The position numbers were made by a program, and so were the translations under genes. From Alphaproteobacteria bacterium (GTDB taxonomy: Bacteria; Pseudomonadota; Alphaproteobacteria; UBA8366; Aestuariispiraceae), in the NCBI GenBank assembly GCA_006844765.1, contig SPJV01000213.1:1-63712 (forward strand): a stretch of DNA of 63,712 nucleotides, given 5' to 3'. Shown here in pieces: positions 26,112-35,048 of the stretch. Below the pieces are notes generated by a model. It searched no databases, had not been told where the DNA came from, and saw nothing but the letters and a program-made list of their open reading frames with translations. Position 1 is the stretch's first letter, and every line of letters starts with the position of its first letter.

Positions 26112-26617
26112 AGAATTTTCGCTCTAATATTTAACGCACTGTCGGCAGGAATTGTCTGAAGTACGCTTAAGAGATCCGGCAAAGCCAAGGCGACGCAGCC
26201 CTCGGTCGGGCCATAGTCAGGCCGTGCGACATGTAGGAAGATCGCACTGCCTTCTCCTGGAACCGGGGGCTCGTCATTATGGCCCAGAACACCGACCACA
26301 TCATAGAGCCCATCATCCCGCCACATTACTTCATGGGATGCCGCAAAGGGCAGCTTAACGGGCCGGTTGTAGCCTGGATGCTTTGGATCGTCGCACCAAC
26401 CATCATCCATTTCGATCTTTGTGAGTGGCAAGGCGCATCTGGGCGGGTCAATGCGATCCGCCCGATAGTATATTTGTCGGATCGGCCAGCATCCGATCGG
26501 CGTACCGCCATCGCCTTCACGTTTTTGCGTCACGAGGCCACCCCGACCTAGCGCGCATCTGAAGCGACGCCCGTCTGGAAGGTATAGTCCTGACTCCGAT
26601 ACCTGAAGCTTAAGCAT
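26108..26617 (-). CDS. L,D-transpeptidase family (YkuD-like) protein without signal peptide
   Basis: A 169-residue protein of the YkuD/L,D-transpeptidase fold. GTPIGCWPI near residue 40, VVGVLGHNDEP, and HVARPDYGPTEGCVAL carry the catalytic-type histidine and cysteine (variant of H...S-x-G-C). No signal peptide or membrane segment is visible, which is odd for a peptidoglycan cross-linking enzyme. Some short family members share this. It lies 30 bp downstream of the repeat-bearing hypothetical gene and probably shares its mRNA. Function may be other than 3-3 cross-linking. Confidence 0.85.
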   Translation of the reverse strand: MLKLQVSESGLYLPDGRRFRCALGRGGLVTQKREGDGGTPIGCWPIRQIYYRADRIDPPRCALPLTKIEMDDGWCDDPKHPGYNRPVKLPFAASHEVMWRDDGLYDVVGVLGHNDEPPVPGEGSAIFLHVARPDYGPTEGCVALALPDLLSVLQTIPADSALNIRAKIL

Positions 26618-26647
26618 GCCTTAGTATAGAATGGATCGTTGGGAGGA

Positions 26648-27919
26648 TCAGCCCGGATTCTGTTTCATCGCCTCATATTTCCGCAGCGCAGAGAGCATGG
26701 CATTGGGGATATCTTGCGGCTCTGGCGGTGCAAAAGCAGCGATGTCATCCTGTGCCTCCGTGCCCATAGGTTCAGCGATAGCTGGTGGTGGTGGTGCTTC
26801 CGGTCGAACCGGTGATGGTGCGGCTAATGGTGAAGCGGCTGGTGGTGAAGCGGCTGGTGGTGAGGCGGCCGGTGGTGAGGCGGCCGGTGGTGAAGCGGCT
26901 GGTGTTGTTGTGTTTGTCGGTCCGGCCGAACTGCGTTGTGCCATTTCCATAAGCCGTTGGGCTGCTGCCGGGCTCAGTGTCGCCGGTCCTCGTGTCGGAG
27001 CGGGTCCAAGTGTTGCTTCTTTTGCGTTGCTCGATGACTGGGCGACTGATTTTTGGGCATTTCCGGCCGTTCCGCCAGCATCAAAGACTTGAGGCTGTGA
27101 GTTGGCGATACGTGCGGGCGCTGCTTTCGAAACAGATTGTGGGGCCGGCGTTACGAAGCCGGTGGGTGCGATTCCGCCCGCGGCCCCATTCCGCCTGGCC
27201 ACAGGCTCAGTGGCGACCGTCTGGTTTGATATCGAAGGGTTTCCAGAAGAAGCGTTAAGGGGAAGCGCTTGGTTGAGTATGGCGGTTGTTCCGGCGCTCG
27301 TTGCACCCGCTGCCGGGGCAAGATTGGCTAGCTGTTCTGCTGTCGGGTTACTGCTAAGAGACCCATTGGCGCCCAGGTCTGCATCTGCCGCAAAAGCCAC
27401 GGCGTCGGAAGCGGGGCCGGTGGGGGCGGATTCATCGCCTAGCAAGAACGCCATCGCGGTCGCGCCAATATCTTTACCGGTCTGAGCTTCAAAAGCATTG
27501 TTTGCGATAGCGGCACCCAGTCCGAGGGGCCCGCCATATAATGTTCCACCGGCTAGTCGTGCGCCTTGCGATATCTCGTCCCCTGATAGTTCACGATAGA
27601 CGGTCGATACGCCTGGAATATGTTGCAGGGGATTAATAATGTCGACGAAGTCGGAAAAAGTGAAACCATCCTCTCCGAAAAAGTCATCACTATACCCAGT
27701 CTGGACATTTCGATCAGCGGATGATGGATCAATGCCGGCATTTCTCAACATGCGGCGTTCTTCAGCATCCGCGTAAGCGCCATTGCGGTTGGCAGATGTT
27801 GGGGCCGGCGGAAGGCCGTTACCGCGTCCCGTTGAGCCGCTGTTCGCTGTCGCGTTTCGTTGTGCGCCTGGTGCAAATAGCGACCACGGGGCGTCAACCT
27901 GTGTCTGGGCGATGGACAT
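26648..27919 (-). CDS. Unrecognised 423-residue protein with conserved-looking core and Pro/Ala repeats
   Basis: I do not recognise a named family. Residues 1-75 are low-complexity. Residues about 78-165 form an ordered-looking core: an acidic, aromatic start (DDFFGEDGFTFSDFVDI), INPLQHIPGVSTVYRELSGDE, then a glycine-rich, weakly hydrophobic stretch (GGTLYGGPLGLGAAIANN) that could insert in a membrane. Residues 170-338 are Ala/Ser/Pro-rich. Five ASPPA repeats (about 339-364) precede a short charged C-terminus with PPEPQDIPNAMLSALRKYEAMKQ. There is no signal peptide. It is followed by the YkuD-like gene and divergent from an orphan response regulator. The coding frame is supported by length and by the repeat period of 15 bp. 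Confidence 0.7.
   Translation of the reverse strand: MSIAQTQVDAPWSLFAPGAQRNATANSGSTGRGNGLPPAPTSANRNGAYADAEERRMLRNAGIDPSSADRNVQTGYSDDFFGEDGFTFSDFVDIINPLQHIPGVSTVYRELSGDEISQGARLAGGTLYGGPLGLGAAIANNAFEAQTGKDIGATAMAFLLGDESAPTGPASDAVAFAADADLGANGSLSSNPTAEQLANLAPAAGATSAGTTAILNQALPLNASSGNPSISNQTVATEPVARRNGAAGGIAPTGFVTPAPQSVSKAAPARIANSQPQVFDAGGTAGNAQKSVAQSSSNAKEATLGPAPTRGPATLSPAAAQRLMEMAQRSSAGPTNTTTPAASPPAASPPAASPPAASPPAASPLAAPSPVRPEAPPPPAIAEPMGTEAQDDIAAFAPPEPQDIPNAMLSALRKYEAMKQNPG
26829..26903 (-). repeat. Five tandem 15-bp units encoding ASPPA
   Basis: The plus-strand unit is GGTGAAGCGGCTGGT. Units 1, 2 and 5 are identical; units 3 and 4 share the variant GGTGAGGCGGCCGGT. The order A-A-B-B-A indicates recent duplications. 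The 15-bp period keeps the reading frame, so copy number changes linker length. Confidence 0.9.
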
Positions 27920-28194
27920 CTCTTCTTACCTCTCTCGCCGGGCTTCGTGCTCTCTAACACTATCTCCGGCCTTTCTCCTCGCCTGAGAAATAAGCAACCC
28001 CCATGCCAACTGGATATGGGTGGTCCATCATTGCGCTATTGTCACTGAGCTATCCATTCGTAAACTCTCATCGCGACACTGTGAAAAAGGCGCATTTCCG
28101 CTAGTGGGGCACGGAATCTCGTGCTATCGCGCGGGACGAATAAAATCCAGCCGGCCCAAGTCTGGGCAGGTGGAAAGAGGCGGATAACGAAAAA

Positions 28195-28890
28195 ATGACA
28201 GCAACAACGGGCAAGAAAATCCTGCTGGTGGATGATGATGAGGCGCTGCGTGGCTCCTTAGCAGAACAGCTGCAGCTGCATGAAGAGTTCGAAACCATTC
28301 AGGCAGGTACAGCGTCTGATGGATTGGAACTGGCGAAGAAGGATCATTTTGATGCGGTCCTTCTCGATGTTGGCCTACCTGATATGGATGGCCGGGAGGC
28401 CTGTCGGTTGATGCGGCGTAGTGGCGTTAAATGCCCGATCATAATGCTGACCGCCCATGATACGGACAGTGATACGATCCTTGGTCTTGATGCGGGCGCT
28501 AATGATTATGTGTCGAAGCCTTTTCGGTTGAATGTTCTGCTGGCCCGGCTCCGCGCACAGCTTCGGACCCATGAACAAAGCGAAGATGCGGTGTTCACAA
28601 TTGGTCCCTATAGTTTCCGTCCCGCTGGAAAATTGCTGCTGGATGAGGAAAAGAATTCAAAGGTGCGTCTGACGGAAAAGGAAACAGCCATCCTTAAGTA
28701 CCTTTATCGCGCCGGCACGAAAGTTGTGTCGCGGGATACGCTGCTTGGGGAGGTTTGGGGCTATAACGCGGGTGTTACCACCCATACATTGGAAACCCAT
28801 GTCTATCGGCTGCGTCAAAAAATTGAACGTGATCCGTCGAATGCGGAAATTTTGGTGACGGAACCAGGCGGATATAAATTGGTTCCCTGA
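28195..28890 (+). CDS. OmpR/PhoB-family response regulator, orphan
   Basis: A 231-residue DNA-binding response regulator. The receiver has the acidic pair D13/D14, phospho-acceptor D58 in AVLLDVGLPDMDG, and switch lysine K108 in YVSKPF. The C-terminal winged helix reads LTEKETAILKYLYRAGTKVVSRDTLLGEVWGY then THTLETHVYRLRQKIE. No histidine kinase lies next to it, so its kinase must be elsewhere. It faces away from the repeat-bearing hypothetical gene across a 275-bp gap in which I see no clear site. Target genes unknown. Confidence 0.93.
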   Translation: MTATTGKKILLVDDDEALRGSLAEQLQLHEEFETIQAGTASDGLELAKKDHFDAVLLDVGLPDMDGREACRLMRRSGVKCPIIMLTAHDTDSDTILGLDAGANDYVSKPFRLNVLLARLRAQLRTHEQSEDAVFTIGPYSFRPAGKLLLDEEKNSKVRLTEKETAILKYLYRAGTKVVSRDTLLGEVWGYNAGVTTHTLETHVYRLRQKIERDPSNAEILVTEPGGYKLVP

Positions 28891-28979
28891 CCCAAATTCT
28901 GCGAATATTGTCCCAAATCGTTAATTTCCTTGTAAGACTAACCCCGAATAGGGTTATGCTTGAAGAAGACCGGCATTTG

Positions 28980-28995
28980 ATTGCTTCAAAGCAAT
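28980..28995. repeat. Short inverted repeat after the response regulator gene
   Basis: ATTGCTT and AAGCAAT flank CA, 90 bp after the regulator's stop. There is no T run, so it is not a convincing terminator. Confidence 0.3.
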
Positions 28996-29030
28996 AATGG
29001 CTGGTCGCTCTCGGTGATTTACCGATCGGG

Positions 29031-29090
29031 TACCGTTCTTTCGAGTATGGTCCTTTTGGATATAGTCCTTTTGGATGTATCCCTTTCGGG
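29031..29090. repeat. Four degenerate 15-bp tandem units before the MBL gene
   Basis: Units begin at 29031, 29046, 29061 and 29076. TATGGTCCTTTTGGA and TATAGTCCTTTTGGA differ at one base; the outer units are decayed (TACCGTTCTTTCGAG, TGTATCCCTTTCGGG). On the minus strand the 15-bp period gives a pentapeptide-like Ser-Lys-Arg-Thr-Ile pattern in a short frame that is probably not a gene. Confidence 0.75.
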
Positions 29091-29137
29091 CAATGAAAAA
29101 GAGCCGGGTATTTGTGGGGTGGCCTTAGACGCGGGAC

Positions 29138-29971
29138 ATGATGTCAAATAGCGATTTCTATGTGCGGTTTTGGGGAACCAGGGGCAGCATTGCCTGTGCT
29201 GGTCCGGAAACACTTCGCTATGGCGGCAATACGTCCTGCGTGGAGATCATGTGCGGTGGCAAGCGGCTGATCTTTGACGGCGGGACCGGCCTGCGGAAGC
29301 TTGGTAAAGACATAGCGATGGAAGGTCCGCAGGAAATCGATCTTTTCCTGACGCACACCCATTTGGACCATATCATTGGGCTGCCCTTCTTTATTCCTTT
29401 CCACATTCCGGGGTTTACGCCTCGTGTTTGGGCGGGCCATCTTTTGCCGGATCGCAGTTTGCACCAGACCCTTTCCGATATGATGCAGGCACCGCTCTTT
29501 CCAGTGCCGCCGGAAGTTTTTCGAGCCAATGTCAGCTTCAATGATTTTGAATGTGGTGAGAGTTTAGAGCCGGCCCCAGGAGTTGTGCTGAAGACGGCGC
29601 CGCTTAACCATCCAAATGGGGCGGTCGGATATCGGGTCGAGTTTGATGGCAAATCCGTCTGTTACATCACGGATACTGAACATTATCCCGATGGCATTGA
29701 CGAAACTTTGATAGATCTGGTCCGGGGCGCTGATGTCATGATCTATGACGCGACCTATACGGATGATGAATATCAGCGTTTTGTCGGGTTCGGGCATTCG
29801 ACGTGGCAGGAAGCGCATCGCGTTGCTGATGCCGCAGCCGTTGATAAGGTTATCCTGTTTCACCATGACCCGGCCCATGACGATGATATCATGGATCAGA
29901 TCGCTGCAGCTGCGGCTGAGGCGCGCGCCGGTACCGAGACCGCCCGTGAGGGCATGTTACTCGAATTGTGA
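29138..29971 (+). CDS. MBL-fold metal-dependent hydrolase
   Basis: A 277-residue metallo-beta-lactamase-fold protein of the group opening V-R-F-W-G-T-R-G-S-I. HTHLDH at 73-78 binds the two metals, with later ligands in LNHPNGAVGYR, TDTEH and FGHST. The group contains cyclic-nucleotide phosphodiesterase-like and RNase-Z-like enzymes, so phosphodiester cleavage is a reasonable guess. Start could be either ATG of the ATGATG doublet. The methyltransferase gene starts 7 bp after its stop, so the two are likely cotranscribed. Substrate unknown. Confidence 0.85.
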   Translation: MMSNSDFYVRFWGTRGSIACAGPETLRYGGNTSCVEIMCGGKRLIFDGGTGLRKLGKDIAMEGPQEIDLFLTHTHLDHIIGLPFFIPFHIPGFTPRVWAGHLLPDRSLHQTLSDMMQAPLFPVPPEVFRANVSFNDFECGESLEPAPGVVLKTAPLNHPNGAVGYRVEFDGKSVCYITDTEHYPDGIDETLIDLVRGADVMIYDATYTDDEYQRFVGFGHSTWQEAHRVADAAAVDKVILFHHDPAHDDDIMDQIAAAAAEARAGTETAREGMLLEL

Positions 29972-29978
29972 TTAACCC

Positions 29979-30824
29979 ATGAGCACGCGTCGTTTCTGGC
30001 GTCGGCTTCGGCTTGGCCTGCCGACTATTCTGGGTTTGCGGCCAGGCGGCTATTTCATTCCATACCGGTATGCGGCGGATGTTCCGGATGCGCCTCGCGA
30101 GCCAATCGGCTGGATCGAAGACCTTTGTGATGAGGCGCGCCCCCGTTTCGAAGCGATTCTGACGGAAGCGGATGCATATTCTGCAGCCCTCCAGACTTTC
30201 AATAATACCGAGCCACCGATGCCGCGTTGGCAGCAATCTTGGTTTCCACGGCTCGATGGGTTGGCAGCCTATAGTCTTGCGCTCTCTCGTGGTCCGTCGC
30301 GCATCGTGGAAATCGGGTCCGGCCATTCGACCCGTTTTTTCGCTGCCGGTCTTCGGGATGGTGGGTGGACTGGGGCAAGATTGACGGCGATTGATCCGGC
30401 CCCTCGTGCCGATATCGCGACGCTGCCGGAAGTTGTGGCTGTTTCTGCGCTGGCCCAGACAGCGGACTCTGCGATCTTCAGCTCCCTTGAGGTCGGTGAC
30501 TTTCTCGCCATTGATTCAAGCCATATCGCGATGCCGGGCAGTGATGTTGACATTCTGCTGACCAAAATTCTGCCGGAGCTTCCAGCCGGCGTTTTGGTGC
30601 AGATCCATGACATATTCCTGCCTGACCCCTATCCAGAAAGTTGGGCATGGCGGGGGTATAATGAGCAGGGCATGGTTGCCAGCCTGTTGGCCGGTGGCGG
30701 ATGGCGGATCTTGTGGTCCAGCCGCTACGTTGCTACTCGCATGTCGCTTGAGGACACAGCCGCAGGCCAACTGCCGAAGCCGAAAGGCGCTTTTGAATCA
30801 GCTCTTTGGCTAGAAAAGCTTTAG
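29979..30824 (+). CDS. Class I SAM-dependent methyltransferase (Methyltransf_24-like)
   Basis: A 281-residue predicted methyltransferase. The SAM-binding motif I is IVEIGSGHST (109-118). FLAIDSSH and IHDIFLPDPYPESW are the later motifs common to a group often found near polysaccharide genes. The N-terminus is basic, followed by PGGYFIPYRYA. It ends 35 bp before the convergent permease gene; there is no hairpin between them. Acceptor unknown. Confidence 0.82.
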   Translation: MSTRRFWRRLRLGLPTILGLRPGGYFIPYRYAADVPDAPREPIGWIEDLCDEARPRFEAILTEADAYSAALQTFNNTEPPMPRWQQSWFPRLDGLAAYSLALSRGPSRIVEIGSGHSTRFFAAGLRDGGWTGARLTAIDPAPRADIATLPEVVAVSALAQTADSAIFSSLEVGDFLAIDSSHIAMPGSDVDILLTKILPELPAGVLVQIHDIFLPDPYPESWAWRGYNEQGMVASLLAGGGWRILWSSRYVATRMSLEDTAAGQLPKPKGAFESALWLEKL

Positions 30825-30858
30825 CTCATCCTCAATTCTTTCGCCGGTGTTTGGCCCC

Positions 30859-32079
30859 CTATTTATAGGGATCAGCCGCGTCGCGTAGCCCGTCTCCGAG
30901 GAACTGGAACGCCAGGACCACCATGATTACCGGAAGTGCTGGATAGAGCAGCCACGGGTAGAGGGCGACAGCGTTGAAGTTCTGCGCTTCATTCAGCAGA
31001 ACACCCCAGCTCGTAATCGGCGGTCGTAGCCCAAGACCAAGGAAACTGAGCGCTGTCTCGCCCAGGATCATGCCCGGGACGGCGAGTGTTGCTGACGCAA
31101 TCAAATGGCTCGTGAAGCTTGGCAGCAGATGCTTGCCGATGATCCGTTTCGGCTTGGCGCCCATCAACTGTGCCGCCACAGCAAAATCTTCTTCGCGCAG
31201 CGCCAGAAGTTTTGACCGTACGGCACGCGCCAGTCCGGGCCAGTCCAACAAGCCAAGAATGATTGTGATGCCAATAAAGACCAGGATAGGTGACCAGGTG
31301 ACCGGCATTGCAGCGGATAAGGCCATCCAAAGCGGCAGTGATGGGAAGGAGCGGACAATTTCAATCACCCGCTGAACCAGCCAATCGACAGCGCCGCCAT
31401 AATATCCAGCCACGCCCCCGATCACGATGCCAAGCACGAAGCTGATGATCACCCCGACGAGCCCGACAGTCAGCGATATTCTCGCGCCTTGAATGATCCG
31501 CGATTGTATATCACGCCCTAACCGGTCCGTACCAATGATGAAAAAATGCGATCCTGGTGCTGGACAAACCAGATGGAAGCTCGATTCGAACAGACCCCAA
31601 AATTGATAACTTGCCCCGGCATAATCATCGCTGTTGCAGAAGAACCGCAAGGGCTTCGGCTCGGAAGTATTTTCCGTATAAACCCAGCGTAGGTTCTCTA
31701 AATCCAGCTTCACGTCATAGTCATAGACGAAGGGTCCGACAAAGTCTCCCTCATGGAAGAACTCGATCGATTGCGGTGGGGCGTAGAGAAAATCAGTATG
31801 CCGATGATTGAAGTTATAGGGCGCGATTATCTCTGAGATGGCCACCGACAGATAAACCAGGATCAGGTAGACCGCGCTCAAGACCGCCAATTTATGGCGT
31901 TTGAACTTCAGCCACATCAGCCTGTATTGGGACGACAGATAGAAGCGTTCCTGCTCCGGCGTCAACTTGACGGCCATATTCGGATCGAAGGGCGCCGTAT
32001 CGACAAAATGCTTCAGCGGCTGGATGGCGGCGGGGCGTGACGGCGTTTTGCCGCTGCCAGAGGCGGTTGTATCGGTCAT
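30859..32079 (-). CDS. Peptide ABC transporter permease (YejE/DppC type) with a large periplasmic insert
   Basis: A 406-residue inner-membrane permease. After a cytosolic segment and TM1 (near residues 62-84) there is a roughly 100-residue periplasmic insert rich in Tyr, Phe and Asp and containing two cysteines (FFCNSDD, HLVCPAPG). GTDRLGRD then opens the usual DppC core, and five more TM segments and the EAA loop (AAQLMGAKPKRIIGKHLLP) follow. DppC is typically near 300 residues; YejE-like permeases carry similar extensions. It is last in the leftward run and overlaps the preceding permease by 4 bp. Confidence 0.9.
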   Translation of the reverse strand: MTDTTASGSGKTPSRPAAIQPLKHFVDTAPFDPNMAVKLTPEQERFYLSSQYRLMWLKFKRHKLAVLSAVYLILVYLSVAISEIIAPYNFNHRHTDFLYAPPQSIEFFHEGDFVGPFVYDYDVKLDLENLRWVYTENTSEPKPLRFFCNSDDYAGASYQFWGLFESSFHLVCPAPGSHFFIIGTDRLGRDIQSRIIQGARISLTVGLVGVIISFVLGIVIGGVAGYYGGAVDWLVQRVIEIVRSFPSLPLWMALSAAMPVTWSPILVFIGITIILGLLDWPGLARAVRSKLLALREEDFAVAAQLMGAKPKRIIGKHLLPSFTSHLIASATLAVPGMILGETALSFLGLGLRPPITSWGVLLNEAQNFNAVALYPWLLYPALPVIMVVLAFQFLGDGLRDAADPYK

Positions 32080-33074
32080 TTCGAGGCCTCCGCACCCAGT
32101 CGAATTCGGGGATCAAGGACCGCCAGCGCCAAATCGGATACAAGGTTCCCGATCACGGTCAACAAAGCGACAAACATCAGAAAACTGCCGGCCAAATACA
32201 TATCCTGGCTTTGCAAGGCGCGCAGCAGCATTGGGCCCGTCGTCTCCAGGCTCAACACTACGGAAACAATCGCAGCGCCTGAAATGATCTCCGGCAAGAC
32301 GTTCCCGATATCGGCAATGAAGGGGTTCAGGGCCATGCGCAGCGGATACTTCACCAGTGCTTTCTTGGGCGGCACGCCTTTCGCGCGGGCGGTGACGACA
32401 TATTGCTTATGCAGCTCATCCAGAAGGTTTGCGCGCAAGCGGCGGATCATACCGGCTGTTCCGGAGGTACCGATCACAACAACGGGCACCCACAAATGTC
32501 CCATAACGTCTATGAATTTGGCGACCGACATCGGTGCATCGCGGAAATCGTCCGAAACCAACCCGCCAATGGACGTGCCGAACCACTGATTGGCCAAATA
32601 CATCAGGACAAGTGCCAAAAGGAAATTTGGTGTCGCCAGCCCAATGAATCCAACGAATGTCAGGGCATAGTCTCCTGGACTATATTGCCGGACGGCTGAA
32701 TAGACGCCGATGGGAAAAGAAACGACATAGACGAAGATAATGGTGGTGAATGATACGACCATGGTCAGGAACATGCGGTCGCCAACCACTTCATTCACCG
32801 GCAGCTCATGTTCAAAGCTGTAGCCGAAATCCCCTTGCAGCAAGCCGGACGCCCAGACCAGATATTGCTTCCACATCGGCTCCCCAAAGCCGAATTCTGC
32901 GCGGTAGTATTCAATCCGCTCCTGACTGATTTCCTCACCTTGGCTGCGCAGCTCTTCCACTAGCGTGGTAAGATAGTCACCCGGCGGCAGTTGGATAATG
33001 ATGAAGACCAGGATCGAAATGACGATCAAAGTCGGAATCATCACCAATAGGCGGTGTGCCACATAGTTCAGCAT
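32076..33074 (-). CDS. Peptide ABC transporter permease (YejB/DppB type)
   Basis: A 332-residue inner-membrane permease. MLNYVAHRLLVMIPTLIVISILVFIIIQ is TM1, GDFGYSF precedes the core, and the EAA loop TARAKGVPPKKALVKYPLRMAL contacts the ATPase. Six TM segments fit the DppB family. The start is 33 bp behind the binding-protein gene, and the 3' end overlaps the next permease by ATGA. Confidence 0.92.
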   Translation of the reverse strand: MLNYVAHRLLVMIPTLIVISILVFIIIQLPPGDYLTTLVEELRSQGEEISQERIEYYRAEFGFGEPMWKQYLVWASGLLQGDFGYSFEHELPVNEVVGDRMFLTMVVSFTTIIFVYVVSFPIGVYSAVRQYSPGDYALTFVGFIGLATPNFLLALVLMYLANQWFGTSIGGLVSDDFRDAPMSVAKFIDVMGHLWVPVVVIGTSGTAGMIRRLRANLLDELHKQYVVTARAKGVPPKKALVKYPLRMALNPFIADIGNVLPEIISGAAIVSVVLSLETTGPMLLRALQSQDMYLAGSFLMFVALLTVIGNLVSDLALAVLDPRIRLGAEASK

Positions 33075-33107
33075 GGTCTTAAACCCTGTTCGTCCTTCAC
33101 GCGCCGA

Positions 33108-35048
33108 TCACCCATTGGTGCCGTCGACGGCGGTCGTATTCCCCTCGCCCCAAAAGAACCCATCCATGCCATAAAGGCCAAAATGGGCACCCGGGTCCCA
33201 GTTCCAGATGCCTTCTTCCGGCACATTGATCAGCCCGTCGCGAACAACGATCGGCTGAAGAACCCCGGCGATCAGGCCGATGGTGAAAACATTGTCTGAA
33301 TGGATCTGCAGCATTTCGTTCCAGATATCCCGACGTTCCGTAGCGGATCGGGACAGGAACCAATTCTCGTAGAGCGTCATCAGACGCTTACCGAGTTCCA
33401 TATCCGGCGCTTCGCCGGCGGTACCATTCGTTTCGGCAAACTGACCCCAGTTCGACCATTGATATTGTGTCTGATGCACTGGCGCCAGGCCATCCGGCAC
33501 CATATCCGGCGTCGCCAACCCATTCTCCATGCCGGAGAAGATCGCCATCTGGGTTTGGCCGGCAAAGATGCGGCGGCTCATATTCTCTTTGCTGAGCGGC
33601 TTGATGAACAGTTTGATCCCAACCTGTCGCCAAGTGTCTTTGATCAGCTGCAGCACATCAGATTCTTCAGTGCTGAGACCGGCCGTTTCAACGATGATGT
33701 CCAGCGGCTCACCATTCGGCAGCTCCCGAATACCGCCCAGGCCACGACGCGGTAACCCGATTTCATCCAGAAGTGCGTTGGCTTGATCCAAATCGAACTG
33801 CGTCCAGTTTTCCCGCAGGTCTGGCCGATAGATCGGGCTGCCAGGCAGCAATGTGTTCTGCCCTTCTAACGCCAGGCCGAAATAAACCACACGGTTGATT
33901 TCATACCGGTTGATCGCCAATGACATCGCTTTGCGGAACCGGTCATCACGGAACAGACTGCGCCATATCGGATCAGAATGTGTCATGTTCGGATAGAGTG
34001 CCAGATGCGCCCCCTTGGCAATTCGCCACAGGAATGTGCGGTAACCTTTATCCTTCTCGCTGCGCTTCAACAGGGTGAAATCATCGAAGCGCAGATAGCG
34101 GCCCTGAAGATCCACATCACCGGTAGAAGCCTTGCCCGGAATCAGTTTCTTTTCGGAAACATTGAAGATGATCCGGTCAAGATAAGGCAGTTGCCGCCCC
34201 TCAGCATCGATCTTGTGATAATAGGGGTTCCGCACGAAAACGAAGCGATCTGCCGGCGGTTTAACTGTCTGAATCCACGGTTGCAGGGTTGGTAGCTTCG
34301 GATTTTCGGCGCGGTAGAGACGGCCCTTTTTTGTGTGAATGGACGCCCAGCTTCGCTGTCCCTTTTCTTCAGCCTTTTTCTTCAGCTTTTCAGGGTCGGT
34401 ATAGCTTGGGTGGAACTGTTTTAAATAATGCGCCGGCGCATAGATGTAGCGCGGCGAGGCTTGTGCGAGGCTCGGCAGGAAATCGGGGTTTGGCAAATCC
34501 CAGGTATAGCGGACTTCTGTTTCGCTCAGAATTTCGACCGTTGGATAAGCCCCACCGACTTTCATATAGGCGGGTGGCCCGGAGGGATAGAGATCCTTGT
34601 TATGGACAATATCTTCCCACCAGTAGCGGAAATCCTCTGTCGTGAAGGGATGCCCATCCGACCATTTGTGGCCTTCGCGAAGATGCAGCGTGAAGCTACG
34701 CCCATCTTCAATCTCCACATCGGCCAGCAGGTCCGGCTCCAGCTCCAAATCCTTGTTATAGCCGACCAGACGGGCATAGCCGTAGACGGTGATTTGGCGG
34801 GTGTCTTTCGACTTCGCCATCAGCATCCGAAGGTCGCCGCCGTTTTTCCCGATCTGCTGCCCTTGGGCTGCGAAATCGACGACTAAGGGCACGTCTGGAA
34901 TACGCTCGAATAGCGGCGGAAGGTCTCCCGACGCGACAGCATCCGCCAGAAGAGGAGGCTCGGTCGTATCCATCGCAAATGAGACGTTGGACCAGGAAAT
35001 CGATACGGCAGCGATGGTAAACGCTACGAGAGTGGAAAGAGGCCTCAT
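33108..35048 (-). CDS. Peptide ABC transporter substrate-binding protein (family 5, YejA-like)
   Basis: A 646-residue periplasmic solute-binding protein. A signal peptide of about 25 residues (MRPLSTLVAFTIAAVSIS...SFA) leads to the mature protein. TLHLREGHKWSDGHPFTTEDFRYWWEDI is the SBP_bac_5 signature. It is about 100 residues longer than DppA. The start ATG overlaps the end of the ATPase gene by 4 bp, so translation is coupled. YejA-type proteins bind oligopeptides and modified peptides; specificity here is unknown. Confidence 0.9.
   Translation of the reverse strand: MRPLSTLVAFTIAAVSISWSNVSFAMDTTEPPLLADAVASGDLPPLFERIPDVPLVVDFAAQGQQIGKNGGDLRMLMAKSKDTRQITVYGYARLVGYNKDLELEPDLLADVEIEDGRSFTLHLREGHKWSDGHPFTTEDFRYWWEDIVHNKDLYPSGPPAYMKVGGAYPTVEILSETEVRYTWDLPNPDFLPSLAQASPRYIYAPAHYLKQFHPSYTDPEKLKKKAEEKGQRSWASIHTKKGRLYRAENPKLPTLQPWIQTVKPPADRFVFVRNPYYHKIDAEGRQLPYLDRIIFNVSEKKLIPGKASTGDVDLQGRYLRFDDFTLLKRSEKDKGYRTFLWRIAKGAHLALYPNMTHSDPIWRSLFRDDRFRKAMSLAINRYEINRVVYFGLALEGQNTLLPGSPIYRPDLRENWTQFDLDQANALLDEIGLPRRGLGGIRELPNGEPLDIIVETAGLSTEESDVLQLIKDTWRQVGIKLFIKPLSKENMSRRIFAGQTQMAIFSGMENGLATPDMVPDGLAPVHQTQYQWSNWGQFAETNGTAGEAPDMELGKRLMTLYENWFLSRSATERRDIWNEMLQIHSDNVFTIGLIAGVLQPIVVRDGLINVPEEGIWNWDPGAHFGLYGMDGFFWGEGNTTAVDGTNG

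Noticed and set aside
29019..29213. 64-residue minus-strand frame with a repeated Ser-Lys-Arg-Thr-Ile-like pattern
   Set aside because: The pattern only mirrors the 15-bp DNA repeat. It overlaps the MBL start, and no ribosome site supports it; kept as a DNA repeat instead.
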